A stretch of 64,000 bases of DNA from Algibacter lectus (GTDB lineage: Bacteria > Bacteroidota > Bacteroidia > Flavobacteriales > Flavobacteriaceae), in contig NZ_FOLN01000002.1 of the NCBI RefSeq assembly GCF_900112395.1, forward strand, positions 583,954 through 647,953, read 5' to 3'. Below, one piece after another: positions 55,033 to 64,000 of the stretch; position 1 is the first letter of the stretch; each line of letters begins with the position of its first letter. The translations under genes and the position numbers were made by a program. The notes below the pieces were generated by a model. The model was not told the origin of the DNA and searched no databases. It saw nothing but the letters and a program-made list of their open reading frames with translations.

Positions 55033-58000
55033 TTACATACTTACGGTGCCTACTTCAATTTCATCTTCTTTTTTATTTAAGCGCAATATTCTAATTTCCT
55101 TCTTTTCATTTTTTCTTCCATAATTAGTAAATATGGTCACCTTTAAAGTTGTTGGTCCAGATATTTTTTGAACCTGATCGGCATAATAATCTACAAGAAT
55201 TTCATAATCTCCTTTCGAAGCTTTTTTAATCATGAATTCTTCTGGACCATAACCTTCAGTTATATCTTCAGAAAGTCGCCCGCCATCTTTAGAGGTCTTA
55301 TTACTGTAGAGTACTTTTTCGTCGTTAGGATTTTCAACCCAAAGATCTAAATCTGTATCATTATGGTTCCAATCTATCACAACTCTAATATCTACATCAA
55401 ATGTTTTAAGTAACTTTCTTTGATTTTCAGTTAATGTTATCTCGTCTTCATGTTGCGACGCCAAGTGGCACGCTTCTACATAGGCAATGTGCTCAATACC
55501 ATAAAAACGTTCATCTTCATCTTTTTCTAGTAATTCGCCCTTTACAATTCTAAATAAGATGTCAAAGGCTTTTTGATATTCACCTACGGCTTCATAAGCT
55601 AATGCTAAATCGCGATAAGAATGAGGTTCTTCTGGTCTTAATTTCAAAATCTCTTGAAAAACATAAACCGCTAAAGCGTCTTCTTTAAAATACTGCAATT
55701 TATAGGCTAAGGCTCTACTAAGTTCATGGTTATCTAAATCTATTTCAATTAAATTAGTTACAATCTGCACCGCTAATTCCCTTTGATTAATAGAATCGAA
55801 ATACTCTGCGATATCCATAAAAAATGTTGGTGTGTTTTTATACGTTTCTCGTAATTTTAAATACGCATTATAAGCTATTTCCGGAGTTTCAGATTTAGAT
55901 AAGTTTACCAAGTACTCTGCTTTAGGCGACCAGGGCTTGAAAACAATTTCTTCGTCAATCTTTCTATTTAATGCTTCAATTTTTTCTTTGTTTTCCAGTA
56001 TTCCGCTTTTAGTTGAAATGAGAATAACACCATTTGAAGCTCTACTTCCATAAATAGAACTCCCTGCTCCATCTTTTAAAACTCTAATATTATCAATGTT
56101 TTTTGCCGAAATATCTTTAAAATCTTCCTCTGAATACACGATACCATCAACAACATATAATGGTGCATTCTCACTATCATTCAAATTTAATCCATGAACA
56201 CGAATTGAAGCATCATCTGTATTGTTCGGTGCTCGTTTTGACTCCATATTTAATCCCACAACACGCCCTTGCAAAGCTTCAACTACTATATTTTCGTTTT
56301 CTATACTTTCCGAAGAAACTGCTGTAACAGCGCCAGTAACATGAGTTCTTTTTTGCACGCCATAACCAACCACAACAACTTCATCTAAAGACGACGTATC
56401 TTCTTTTAAAGCTACATTAACAACAAAATTTGAACCAAGAGTTACTTCTTCAGTTAAAAAGCCAATGTAAGAGTAGACCAAAATTGATCCGAACTCTGCA
56501 TTAATCATATACTTACCATCAAAATCTGTAACAGCAGCAAAAACATCATTTTTCACATAAATATTTACACCAGGAAGCGGTTCTCCGCCAATACTCGTAA
56601 CATAACCACTAATTATCCTTTTAGTAGAATCTATAACTCGCGTAAAACCTGAATTTGATGTATTTGAATTTACACCAGGTGCTCCATTATGCTGTGACGG
56701 TGTTGTATTCGTTTCTGTTCGCTCTTGTCTAGGTTTTTTAAAATCTTTTATATTTTTAGAAAAATCTTTACTGTACCATCTCATTAAATCTTTGTATTCC
56801 GAAAGCAAATCATGTTTTCTACTTTCTACTTGTTTTAATCTATATGCTTCGTTGGCTTCTTCTTGTTTTATAAGCTCTTTATATCTTGCTTTCAATTCTG
56901 TTGGAGGTTCAATTTTATAACGTGCATAATCTTCAACACGATCTAAAATTATCATAGAGGTATATGCTGTAATCAAATGTTTTTTTAATGCTAATTGAAT
57001 AATTTTATCTTTATTTTCTTCGGAATTTCCTTTTAAATAATTCAGCTTTTGCTTTGCCCACAAACGTTTTACAATTGGACTATTTTCTAGATTTTCTAGA
57101 TTAACCTTTACCCTATCTATTACATCATTGTTATGGCCGAATAACAATTCTATGGTTGTATTGGCTTTAAACTTTCCCGATAACGAAAAATCTTCATTTA
57201 CAATAGTGTTTTTTAACGGATAGACTTCATATATCTTATCATTTTCAGCAACTCCTAAAAACTTATAATTCTCTCTTGTAATAGTTTTTATAGCTTGTTT
57301 CACCTCAACGTTAGATAGGTTTACATAATTTGCTTGACTTGTATGCGCCAACTGAGAAAGCCTGTTATGGTTTGCTGATGTTAAAGAATTAATAGCATAA
57401 ATAGCACCATGATTTGTTGGCTTAAAATCGCCTAAATTAAACATACCATCTGTAAAGAGTAAATTGGTTTCAGTAATATAATTTCCTAAATCAATGTAAG
57501 ATGTGCCACCATCGTAAACTACATTTTCGAGGGCTTTTTTAACCGCGTTCCAATTTCCGTTTTTTATATTATATGTAGTATTACTTCTAATTTTATTATT
57601 AAACACAACCACATTCAATTTAACATTTTCTAGATATTGTAAATAGGCATCTAACAACTCAAATTCTTTATCTAGTTTTCTGCGTTCCATAGAATATGAT
57701 GCATCCCAAAAAACAGTAATAGCCTTTGGTTTCGATTTTAATCGTGATTTTGGTTTAAAAGATTTATAAAAATTAAAATAATCATTGTAAGTGGTTAAGT
57801 TGGCTTCATCTTCCAACCTCATTTCTAAAGTAATGGTGTTTCTAGGAATAAAATTTTCAGCTTTAAAATGCGCTTTTTTAACTCCTAATGCATTTTTAAA
57901 CTTCAAATTATTATAGATAGAAGTATCTGTAATTTGAATATTTTTCTTTCCGAAGGCATTTATTTCTATAGAAAAATGAGATAACTTATTTTCAAAATTT

Positions 58001-58485
58001 AAAGGTATTTGGTAGCTGTGCTTTTGGTTATTGGCAACAAGTGTTTGCTCGTAAGTTATTTCTATCTCTTTATAACCTCTAGCTGGAATTGGGTAAACTC
58101 TAGCTTTATAGTTGTTCCCTTTTGTCATCTCTAACAAACCCGGATCTATGGTTTTTCTTATTGTGCTTTCGTAAGCTACGCGTCCTAATTCTTTTTCTAC
58201 AATAGCAGCATGCCTCATGCTTCCATTAACATCCATAGCGAAATCTGTAACCGATTGTCCTTGACCTAAAGGAAACGCCAACTCGCCTTCTAATACAGTA
58301 TTTGAGCCATTATAAAATTTCATTTTATAAGTGGTTAAAGCCACATTACCTGTAATGTTAACCTCAACATTTAAATTAACAAGTTTTAATGTAGAGTTAT
58401 CTTTTAATTTAACTTCTGGAATGTTTTGAGCATACAAGCTTACACTCAAAAAAAGACATAATAATTGGAAGTAGTACTGTTTCAT
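55033..58485 (-). CDS. VIT/vWA protein fused to a carboxypeptidase-regulatory domain, TonB plug, TPR-like repeats and DUF2135
   Basis: A 1150-residue secreted protein. In order: signal peptide (1-19); VIT domain (about 20-150; VNITGNVALTTYKMKFYNGSN, DFAMDVNG); vWA domain (about 250-420) with the metal-site motif DASYS; a helical linker; CarboxypepD-reg-like domain (about 622-705; GYVTSIGGEPLPGVNIYVKN); a SusC/RagA-type plug (about 703-827; VVVGYGVQKRTHVTGAV, PLYVVDGIVYSEEDF, RVLKDGAGSSIYGSRASNGV); TPR-like repeats (about 850-1010); and DUF2135 (about 1025-1145; DWNHNDTDLDLWVENP). No TonB-receptor barrel follows the plug. VIT/vWA proteins usually act in surface or protein contacts. It is divergent from the BspA-like gene. 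Confidence 0.85.
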   Translation of the reverse strand: MKQYYFQLLCLFLSVSLYAQNIPEVKLKDNSTLKLVNLNVEVNITGNVALTTYKMKFYNGSNTVLEGELAFPLGQGQSVTDFAMDVNGSMRHAAIVEKELGRVAYESTIRKTIDPGLLEMTKGNNYKARVYPIPARGYKEIEITYEQTLVANNQKHSYQIPLNFENKLSHFSIEINAFGKKNIQITDTSIYNNLKFKNALGVKKAHFKAENFIPRNTITLEMRLEDEANLTTYNDYFNFYKSFKPKSRLKSKPKAITVFWDASYSMERRKLDKEFELLDAYLQYLENVKLNVVVFNNKIRSNTTYNIKNGNWNAVKKALENVVYDGGTSYIDLGNYITETNLLFTDGMFNLGDFKPTNHGAIYAINSLTSANHNRLSQLAHTSQANYVNLSNVEVKQAIKTITRENYKFLGVAENDKIYEVYPLKNTIVNEDFSLSGKFKANTTIELLFGHNNDVIDRVKVNLENLENSPIVKRLWAKQKLNYLKGNSEENKDKIIQLALKKHLITAYTSMIILDRVEDYARYKIEPPTELKARYKELIKQEEANEAYRLKQVESRKHDLLSEYKDLMRWYSKDFSKNIKDFKKPRQERTETNTTPSQHNGAPGVNSNTSNSGFTRVIDSTKRIISGYVTSIGGEPLPGVNIYVKNDVFAAVTDFDGKYMINAEFGSILVYSYIGFLTEEVTLGSNFVVNVALKEDTSSLDEVVVVGYGVQKRTHVTGAVTAVSSESIENENIVVEALQGRVVGLNMESKRAPNNTDDASIRVHGLNLNDSENAPLYVVDGIVYSEEDFKDISAKNIDNIRVLKDGAGSSIYGSRASNGVILISTKSGILENKEKIEALNRKIDEEIVFKPWSPKAEYLVNLSKSETPEIAYNAYLKLRETYKNTPTFFMDIAEYFDSINQRELAVQIVTNLIEIDLDNHELSRALAYKLQYFKEDALAVYVFQEILKLRPEEPHSYRDLALAYEAVGEYQKAFDILFRIVKGELLEKDEDERFYGIEHIAYVEACHLASQHEDEITLTENQRKLLKTFDVDIRVVIDWNHNDTDLDLWVENPNDEKVLYSNKTSKDGGRLSEDITEGYGPEEFMIKKASKGDYEILVDYYADQVQKISGPTTLKVTIFTNYGRKNEKKEIRILRLNKKEDEIEVGTVSM

Positions 58486-58543
58486 AATAAGTAATGAATT
58501 TTAGGTTCTAGATAAAACTATGCTTATTACAGCACTTAGAAAA

Positions 58544-58596
58544 ATGACGATGAGTGAAACTAACTTTTGATTGAGTGTAGAGTAAAAAATCGTCAT
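58544..58596. repeat. Inverted repeat ATGACGAT/ATCGTCAT in the divergent promoter gap
   Basis: ATGACGAT (58544-58551) and ATCGTCAT (58589-58596) are perfect inverse copies 37 bp apart. They lie at the predicted 5' end of the minus-strand VIT/vWA transcript. Confidence 0.5.
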
Positions 58597-58602
58597 ATGG
58601 TT

Positions 58603-58610
58603 CAAAATTA
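58603..58610 (-). promoter_or_regulatory. -7 promoter element for the VIT/vWA gene
   Basis: CAAAATTA reads TAATTTTG on the coding strand and matches TAnnTTTG. It predicts a leader of about 110 bases. Confidence 0.45.
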
Positions 58611-58641
58611 CCCATTAAAAGTCGAATTAAAATTTAAATCT

Positions 58642-58649
58642 TATTTTTG
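58642..58649 (+). promoter_or_regulatory. -7 promoter element for the BspA-like gene
   Basis: TATTTTTG matches TAnnTTTG, 25 bp before the ATG at 58675. Confidence 0.5.
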
Positions 58650-58674
58650 CTTCATATAGCTATAACTCCCTAAC

Positions 58675-61600
58675 ATGAAATATTTAATTACCCTACTCCT
58701 TTTATTATGGAATATCTCTGTCTTTTCGCAAACAGAATTTACCTCCATTTGGAATACAGCAAATACTGAATCTGGATCTTCTGCCGATAATGAAATTTCC
58801 ATACCTACTAATCCTAGTTACACTTATAATTACACCATAGATTGGGGAGACGGACAAACAGACTCCGCCGTTACTGGTGATATTACACATACCTACACAG
58901 CTCCAAACACATATACTATTAAAATAAGTGGAGACTTTCCTTCTATTTATTTTAATAACTCGGGCGATAAAATAAAAATAATAGAAATCTTATCCTGGGG
59001 CACTATTGAGTGGCAAACTATGGAAAATGCTTTTTATGGTTGTGAAAACTTAAATTTTGACGCCATAGATTCTCCAGATTTATCGCAAGTGACCACTCTA
59101 AGGAACATGTTTAAAAATGCTGAATCTTTTAATGGCATTATTAATAATTGGAACACAAATACTATTACAGATTTATCAGGATTATTCTATGGTGCAGTAA
59201 TTTTTAACAGACCTCTAGATTTATGGAACACCGGTAATGTAACCGATATGTCTGAAACATTTTATCTCGCTAGAACTTTTAATGAGCCATTAGATAATTG
59301 GAATACAGCACAGGTAACAAACATGGCCGACATGTTTCATTCTGCATCTAGATTTAACCAAAACATAAATAATTGGGATGTTAGCAGAGTGACAACAATG
59401 GCAAACATGTTTTATAGTGCAAATAGCTTTAATGCGCCTTTAAATAGCTGGGTAGTTGATACGGTTACCGATATGTCTGGTATGTTTTATTCTTCAGATT
59501 TTAACCTTTCACTTTCTAGCTGGAATGTTAGTAATGTAACAGACATGTCTAGAATGTTTGGACAATCGGAATTTAACCAACCTATAGAAAACTGGGATGT
59601 TAGTAATGTAACAAACATGAGTTCTATGTTCTATAGACACAGAACATTTAATCAACCTTTAAATAATTGGGATGTTAGTAAGGTAACCAATATGACTAGC
59701 ATGTTTGATGGTTGGATTTGGAGCGGTATATTTAATCAACCTTTAAATAACTGGGACGTTAGTAACGTAACAGAAATGACATACATGTTTAGAGATAATG
59801 CTTTTTTTAATCAGCCTTTAGATAATTGGGATGTTAGTAATGTTACTAATATGAAAGGGATGTTTGAAAACACCAAAGTATTCAATCAAGATATTACCGG
59901 TTGGGATGTTAGTAATGTTACAGATATGAGCTCAATGTTTCAAGAAACTGACGACTTTAATCAACCTATCGATATATGGAACGTTAGCAAAGTAACCAAT
60001 ATGAGTTCCATGTTTAATTCGGCTTTAGCTTTTAACCAAACATTAAGCACTTGGGATACCGCTGCGGTAACCAACATGTCTAGTATGTTTAGTTCTTATA
60101 ATGTAACAACCGTTTTTAACCAACCCTTAAATAGTTGGGATACTGGCGCTGTCACTAATATGTCTAGCATGTTTAGAAATACTAGTACCTTTAATCAAGA
60201 TTTAGGTTCATGGAACGTAAGTAATGTTACTAACATGAGCATTATGCTATCTGGTTCTGGACTTTCGCAAACCAATTATGATAATACACTTATAGGTTGG
60301 GAAGCACAAACGGTTAAAAACAACGTAACTCTAGGTGCTAGCGGCCTCAATTATTGCGATAGTAGAGATCAGCGTCAAAATCTTATAGATAACTCTGGCT
60401 GGAGTATCGATGGAGATATTATTAACTGTTCGTTTGTACTTTGTACATCTTTAGTTTCTCCGGTAAATGGAGATGTTAACGTGCCTTCGAACGCTAATTT
60501 AATTTGGGAAGCTGTACCCGGAGCTACTGGTTATAAAGTGAGCTATAGAATAGAAAATGGTGGTGCTACTACATTTACAGAAACCGATAAAGATGTTGGT
60601 AATGTTGTTGGTTTGGATTTCACATCAGACTTAACACCTGGCGATACCGTTTTTGTAACCATTGTACCGTACAATAATACCGATGGTGATGCCGTAGGTT
60701 GTACCGAAGAAAGTTTTAGCGTTATACCTAGTTGGGTAAATGACACAACTGCTTTTAAACTCACATTTGATACTAGCTTAACAGAAAGCTATACCTCTGC
60801 AGCAAACCAGCTTGAAATAGAAACCAATTCTGGGTATCCAGATTATTTAACCTACAACTATTCTATAGATTGGGGAGACGATCAATTTAATAACGACGTT
60901 ACCGGAGACATCACGCATACCTATCTTTCGCCAGGCGTTTATACGGTAACCATTATTGGTGAATACCCTGCGCATTATTATTCTTATTTTTCAGATAATG
61001 TAAAACTAATATCTGTAGACCAATGGGGAACTCAGCCTTGGAAATCCATGAGAAACGCATTCTATAATTGCGAAAACATGGAGTATAATGCTACCGATGT
61101 CCCAGATTTGTCTCAGGTAACCAATATGTATCAAATGTTTTATCAAGCCAAACTTTTTAATGGCGATATTGATAATTGGGATGTTAGCAACGTTACAGAT
61201 ATGGGGATTATGTTCGCCGGAGCATCGGCTTTTAACCAACCTTTAAATAGTTGGGATGTTTCCAATGTTACCAATATGCAACTTATGTTTTTGTCTGCTA
61301 CAACATTCGATCAACCATTAAACAATTGGATTACAAGTAGTGTTACCAATATGTCTAGAATGTTCGAAACGGCTTCTGTTTTTAACCAAGACATCAATTC
61401 TTGGAATGTTGCGGCGGTTACAACCATGGAAAAAATGTTCAATAGAGCTACTCTTTTCAATCAACCTCTAGATACTTGGGATGTCACGTCTGTAACCAAT
61501 ATGGAAGCCATGTTTAATTCAGCTTCAGCTTTTAATCAACCAATAAGTAATTGGAATGTTGCTGCAGTAACCGATATGAATTCTATGTTCAATTCTGCTT

Positions 61601-64000
61601 CAGCATTCAACCAAAATATAAATAATTGGAACGTAAGTGCCGTAACAAACATGAGCTCCATGTTTAATAGAGCATCCACATTTAATGAGCCATTAGATAA
61701 TTGGAATGTTTCCTCGGTTACCAATATGCAGTCTATGTTTAATAGTGCAGACCTTTTCAACCAAAATATTAATACCTGGAACGTTACTAATGTTATCAAT
61801 ATGGCATCTATGTTTCAATCTGCCGAAATGTTTAATGAACCTTTAGATAATTGGGATGTAAATTCTGTGGTAAACATGTCTTCCATGTTCGAAAATGCAG
61901 AAACCTTTAATCAACCTATAAATACTTGGGATGTTAGTGCTGTGGCTAATATGACGTCGATGTTTGAAAATGCCTTAGCCTTTAATCAAGATTTAAATAA
62001 TTGGGATGTAAGTTCTGTAACTCTAATGCCTTCTATGTTTGAAGATGCCCATGCTTTTAACCTACGGATAAATTCATGGAATGTAGCCTCTGTAACCAAC
62101 ATGGAGAGCATGTTTAAAAACGCTTTAGTTTTCAATCAAGCTTTGGATAATTGGGATACAGGTGAAGTTTTAACGACTTCTGAAATGTTTAGTGGCGCAG
62201 CAGATTTCAATCAAAACATAGACAACTGGAATGTTTCTTTTGTAAACACTATGGAAGCCATGTTTAAAAACGCTACAAGCTATAACCAAACCATGAATTC
62301 ATGGAACGTAGCCTCTGTAACTACTATGGAAGATATGTTTAGTGGAGCCTCTGCTTTTAACGAAACCATTGATGGATGGAACGTAAGAGCCGTTACTACC
62401 ATGGAAAACATGTTTTATAACGCAACCAGTTTTAATCAAACTATAAATAGTTGGCGAATTACTAATGTTTTAAACATGAGTGGTATGTTTAGAAACGCAT
62501 TAGCCTTCAATCAAACTTTAGACCGTTGGGATATTGGAGCAACTAATATGCGCTATATGTTTAGTAACGCTACCGCCTTAAATCAAGAATTTACAGAGTG
62601 GGATGTTAGTCGAGTTACCAACATGCAATACATGCTAGATAATACCGCACTAACAAGAGAAAACTACGATGCTACATTAGTAGCTTGGTCTAAGCAAACC
62701 TTAACGCCGGGTATAAATCTAGGTGCTCAAGGATTACTGTATTGTGATGCTTTAGAAGAAAGACAATCTATGATAGATACTTACGGTTGGTCGTTTACAG
62801 GCGATATTCTAGATTGTCCTATTCCGGTTTGCACACAATTAATTTCTCCTACTAATGGAGATACAGACGTACCTGTTAACACCAATTTAAGTTGGGAACC
62901 TGCGCTTTATGCTCGAGGATATAGACTAACTGTTACAACACAACCTGGAAATATTGTACTAGTAAACAATGAATCAGTTACCGATCCTTCCTTTCAATTT
63001 ACATCAGATTTTTTAGGAGGTGAATCTGTAGAAGTTACAATTACACCTTTTAATGACGAAGGAGAACCTACTGGCTGTATTACAGAAAGTTTCACTATTA
63101 CCAACAATAGTGTACCAACAGTTCCTGAGTGTACCAACCTAACATTACCAACAAATGGTAGTATAGATGTGTCTGTTGAAACTAATTTAGAATGGATTCC
63201 AATTGCAAATGCAGACGGCTACCGCATTACTGCAGGAACAAATTCAGGAGCTACCGATTTACTAAATGATATAGATGTAAACAATGTAACCGTTTATGAT
63301 TTACCAACAGATCTTCCGGAAAACACAATCATTTATGTTAGTATAACGCCTTATAATAGCACTGGAGATGCAATAACTTGTACTGAAGAAAGTTTCACGA
63401 CAGAAATTATTCCTGTTGCTCCCGCATGTACTACTTTAACGCTTCCTTTAAATGGAGATACAAATGTATCAACAGATACTAATATTAGCTGGAATGCCGC
63501 ACCAAACACTACAGGATATTTACTTACCGTAGGAACTACAGGAGGTGGTATTGAAATTCTGAACAATATTGATGTGGGCAATTTTACAACTTATGATCTT
63601 CCGGATGACTTACCTCCTAATAGATTAATTTTTGTTTCAATAACACCATATAATGAAGTTGGCGATGCTACAGGTTGTGATGAAGAAAGCTTTAGAACAG
63701 GTGCTTTTTCAGCATCAGATCCACCAAGTTGCACAACACTATCTACTCCCTTAAACAATGCAACCGATGTAGACGTTACAACAAATTTAACCTGGGATAC
63801 CGCAACCAACGCCACAGGATATAGAATTTCCGTAGGAACAAGTGCTGGCGCTACCGATATTGTAAACAATGAAGATGTTGGAAACAACACTACTTATAAC
63901 TTAACTTCAGATTTACCTGAAACGTCCACAATATTTGTCACTATTACACCTTACAACACCGTAGGTGATGCTACAGGATGTAATGAAGAATCTTTTACTA
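58675..64000 (+). CDS. Giant BspA-like (DUF285) repeat surface protein, incomplete at window end
   Basis: The frame from the ATG at 58675 stays open for 1775 codons to the window edge, so the stop and any T9SS signal are missing. It starts with a signal peptide (MKYLITLLLLLWNISVFSQ). Then come a PKD-like domain (YTIDWGDGQTDSAVTGDITHTY) and about 16 copies of the 25-residue DUF285 unit (FNQPLNNWDVSNVTNMSSMF) to about 60260. An Ig/FN3-like module follows (LVSPVNGDVNVPSNANLIWE). A second PKD-like domain (near 60860) leads to about 21 DUF285 units (61080-62650), then four FN3-like modules, each starting (L/S)xxPxNGxxDV. DUF285/BspA repeats are known from surface adhesins and mycoplasma lipoproteins. 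This one is probably secreted by T9SS and adhesive. Confidence 0.88.
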   Translation, partial: MKYLITLLLLLWNISVFSQTEFTSIWNTANTESGSSADNEISIPTNPSYTYNYTIDWGDGQTDSAVTGDITHTYTAPNTYTIKISGDFPSIYFNNSGDKIKIIEILSWGTIEWQTMENAFYGCENLNFDAIDSPDLSQVTTLRNMFKNAESFNGIINNWNTNTITDLSGLFYGAVIFNRPLDLWNTGNVTDMSETFYLARTFNEPLDNWNTAQVTNMADMFHSASRFNQNINNWDVSRVTTMANMFYSANSFNAPLNSWVVDTVTDMSGMFYSSDFNLSLSSWNVSNVTDMSRMFGQSEFNQPIENWDVSNVTNMSSMFYRHRTFNQPLNNWDVSKVTNMTSMFDGWIWSGIFNQPLNNWDVSNVTEMTYMFRDNAFFNQPLDNWDVSNVTNMKGMFENTKVFNQDITGWDVSNVTDMSSMFQETDDFNQPIDIWNVSKVTNMSSMFNSALAFNQTLSTWDTAAVTNMSSMFSSYNVTTVFNQPLNSWDTGAVTNMSSMFRNTSTFNQDLGSWNVSNVTNMSIMLSGSGLSQTNYDNTLIGWEAQTVKNNVTLGASGLNYCDSRDQRQNLIDNSGWSIDGDIINCSFVLCTSLVSPVNGDVNVPSNANLIWEAVPGATGYKVSYRIENGGATTFTETDKDVGNVVGLDFTSDLTPGDTVFVTIVPYNNTDGDAVGCTEESFSVIPSWVNDTTAFKLTFDTSLTESYTSAANQLEIETNSGYPDYLTYNYSIDWGDDQFNNDVTGDITHTYLSPGVYTVTIIGEYPAHYYSYFSDNVKLISVDQWGTQPWKSMRNAFYNCENMEYNATDVPDLSQVTNMYQMFYQAKLFNGDIDNWDVSNVTDMGIMFAGASAFNQPLNSWDVSNVTNMQLMFLSATTFDQPLNNWITSSVTNMSRMFETASVFNQDINSWNVAAVTTMEKMFNRATLFNQPLDTWDVTSVTNMEAMFNSASAFNQPISNWNVAAVTDMNSMFNSASAFNQNINNWNVSAVTNMSSMFNRASTFNEPLDNWNVSSVTNMQSMFNSADLFNQNINTWNVTNVINMASMFQSAEMFNEPLDNWDVNSVVNMSSMFENAETFNQPINTWDVSAVANMTSMFENALAFNQDLNNWDVSSVTLMPSMFEDAHAFNLRINSWNVASVTNMESMFKNALVFNQALDNWDTGEVLTTSEMFSGAADFNQNIDNWNVSFVNTMEAMFKNATSYNQTMNSWNVASVTTMEDMFSGASAFNETIDGWNVRAVTTMENMFYNATSFNQTINSWRITNVLNMSGMFRNALAFNQTLDRWDIGATNMRYMFSNATALNQEFTEWDVSRVTNMQYMLDNTALTRENYDATLVAWSKQTLTPGINLGAQGLLYCDALEERQSMIDTYGWSFTGDILDCPIPVCTQLISPTNGDTDVPVNTNLSWEPALYARGYRLTVTTQPGNIVLVNNESVTDPSFQFTSDFLGGESVEVTITPFNDEGEPTGCITESFTITNNSVPTVPECTNLTLPTNGSIDVSVETNLEWIPIANADGYRITAGTNSGATDLLNDIDVNNVTVYDLPTDLPENTIIYVSITPYNSTGDAITCTEESFTTEIIPVAPACTTLTLPLNGDTNVSTDTNISWNAAPNTTGYLLTVGTTGGGIEILNNIDVGNFTTYDLPDDLPPNRLIFVSITPYNEVGDATGCDEESFRTGAFSASDPPSCTTLSTPLNNATDVDVTTNLTWDTATNATGYRISVGTSAGATDIVNNEDVGNNTTYNLTSDLPETSTIFVTITPYNTVGDATGCNEESFT

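Noticed and set aside
58675..64000. Regularly repeated DNA that might be taken for a CRISPR array
   Set aside because: Units of about 75 bp code for 25-residue DUF285 repeats in one open frame and differ in sequence; there are no constant repeats with unique spacers and no cas genes.

Overview
The window is AT-rich bacterial DNA from a member of the Bacteroidota, most probably a marine Flavobacteriaceae. Evidence: secreted proteins with type IX secretion (T9SS) sorting domains, a SusC/RagA-type plug, a CAL67264-family membrane protein, many Bacteroidota-type -7 promoter elements (TAnnTTTG), few Shine-Dalgarno sequences, and Flavobacteriaceae-like versions of housekeeping genes (UvrA, DnaK, Lpd, FolE, EttA). 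I cannot name the genus. I see no rRNA, tRNA, CRISPR array, transposase or integrase; it reads as ordinary chromosome with short mobile or repetitive elements between genes.

Layout. 1-3.4 kb: end of an outer-membrane barrel gene, a beta-helix lipoprotein, and a CrtA-like/unknown gene pair. 3.4-8.6 kb: an ECF sigma factor with a 48-residue ORF after it, uvrA, and an aldo/keto reductase. 8.8-13.7 kb: a serine beta-lactamase-like hydrolase with a (TCAA)8 repeat just before its start, then a lipoprotein and an outer-membrane protein. 13.8-20.6 kb: nitronate monooxygenase, rRNA methyltransferase, lipocalin-like lipoprotein, dnaK and L-serine dehydratase. 20.7-25.2 kb: a second ECF sigma operon (sigma, 56-residue protein, mechanosensitive channel), lpd, a small membrane protein and folE. 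25.3-34.1 kb: lolD, an MFS carrier, an AraC regulator beside a LamG/T9SS surface protein, a TIGR02757 protein and a GAF histidine kinase. 34.4-35.6 kb: an FKBP isomerase and a membrane protein.

From 46.6 down to 35.7 kb, one strand carries a long co-directional run: coiled-coil protein, secreted lipocalin-like protein, unknown 354-residue protein, AAA+ ATPase, NudK-like hydrolase, lipoprotein, unknown 411-residue protein, two small proteins (one a membrane protein) and a 571-residue membrane protein, closed by a terminator. I recognise no named system here; it is the best candidate for an undescribed multi-protein machine. It is interrupted by a frameshifted four-helix-bundle (S23/IVP) gene inside a perfect 12-bp inverted repeat, and by a copy of a dispersed structured repeat.

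46.9-55.0 kb holds two small membrane proteins, ettA, CAL67264, an MFS transporter, a compact redox-stress operon (DoxX, FMN reductase, MarR, pirin) with a palindromic operator over its promoter, and an acyl-CoA carboxyltransferase. 55.0-64.0 kb holds two divergent surface-protein genes: a VIT/vWA protein fused to a TonB plug, TPR-like repeats and DUF2135, and a very large BspA-like (DUF285) repeat protein that runs off the window end.

Across the whole window, six copies of a 75-130 bp intergenic repeat occur with complementary ends that covary between copies (GCGTTA/TAACGC versus GCGCAA/TTGCGC), which suggests a structured mobile or RNA element.
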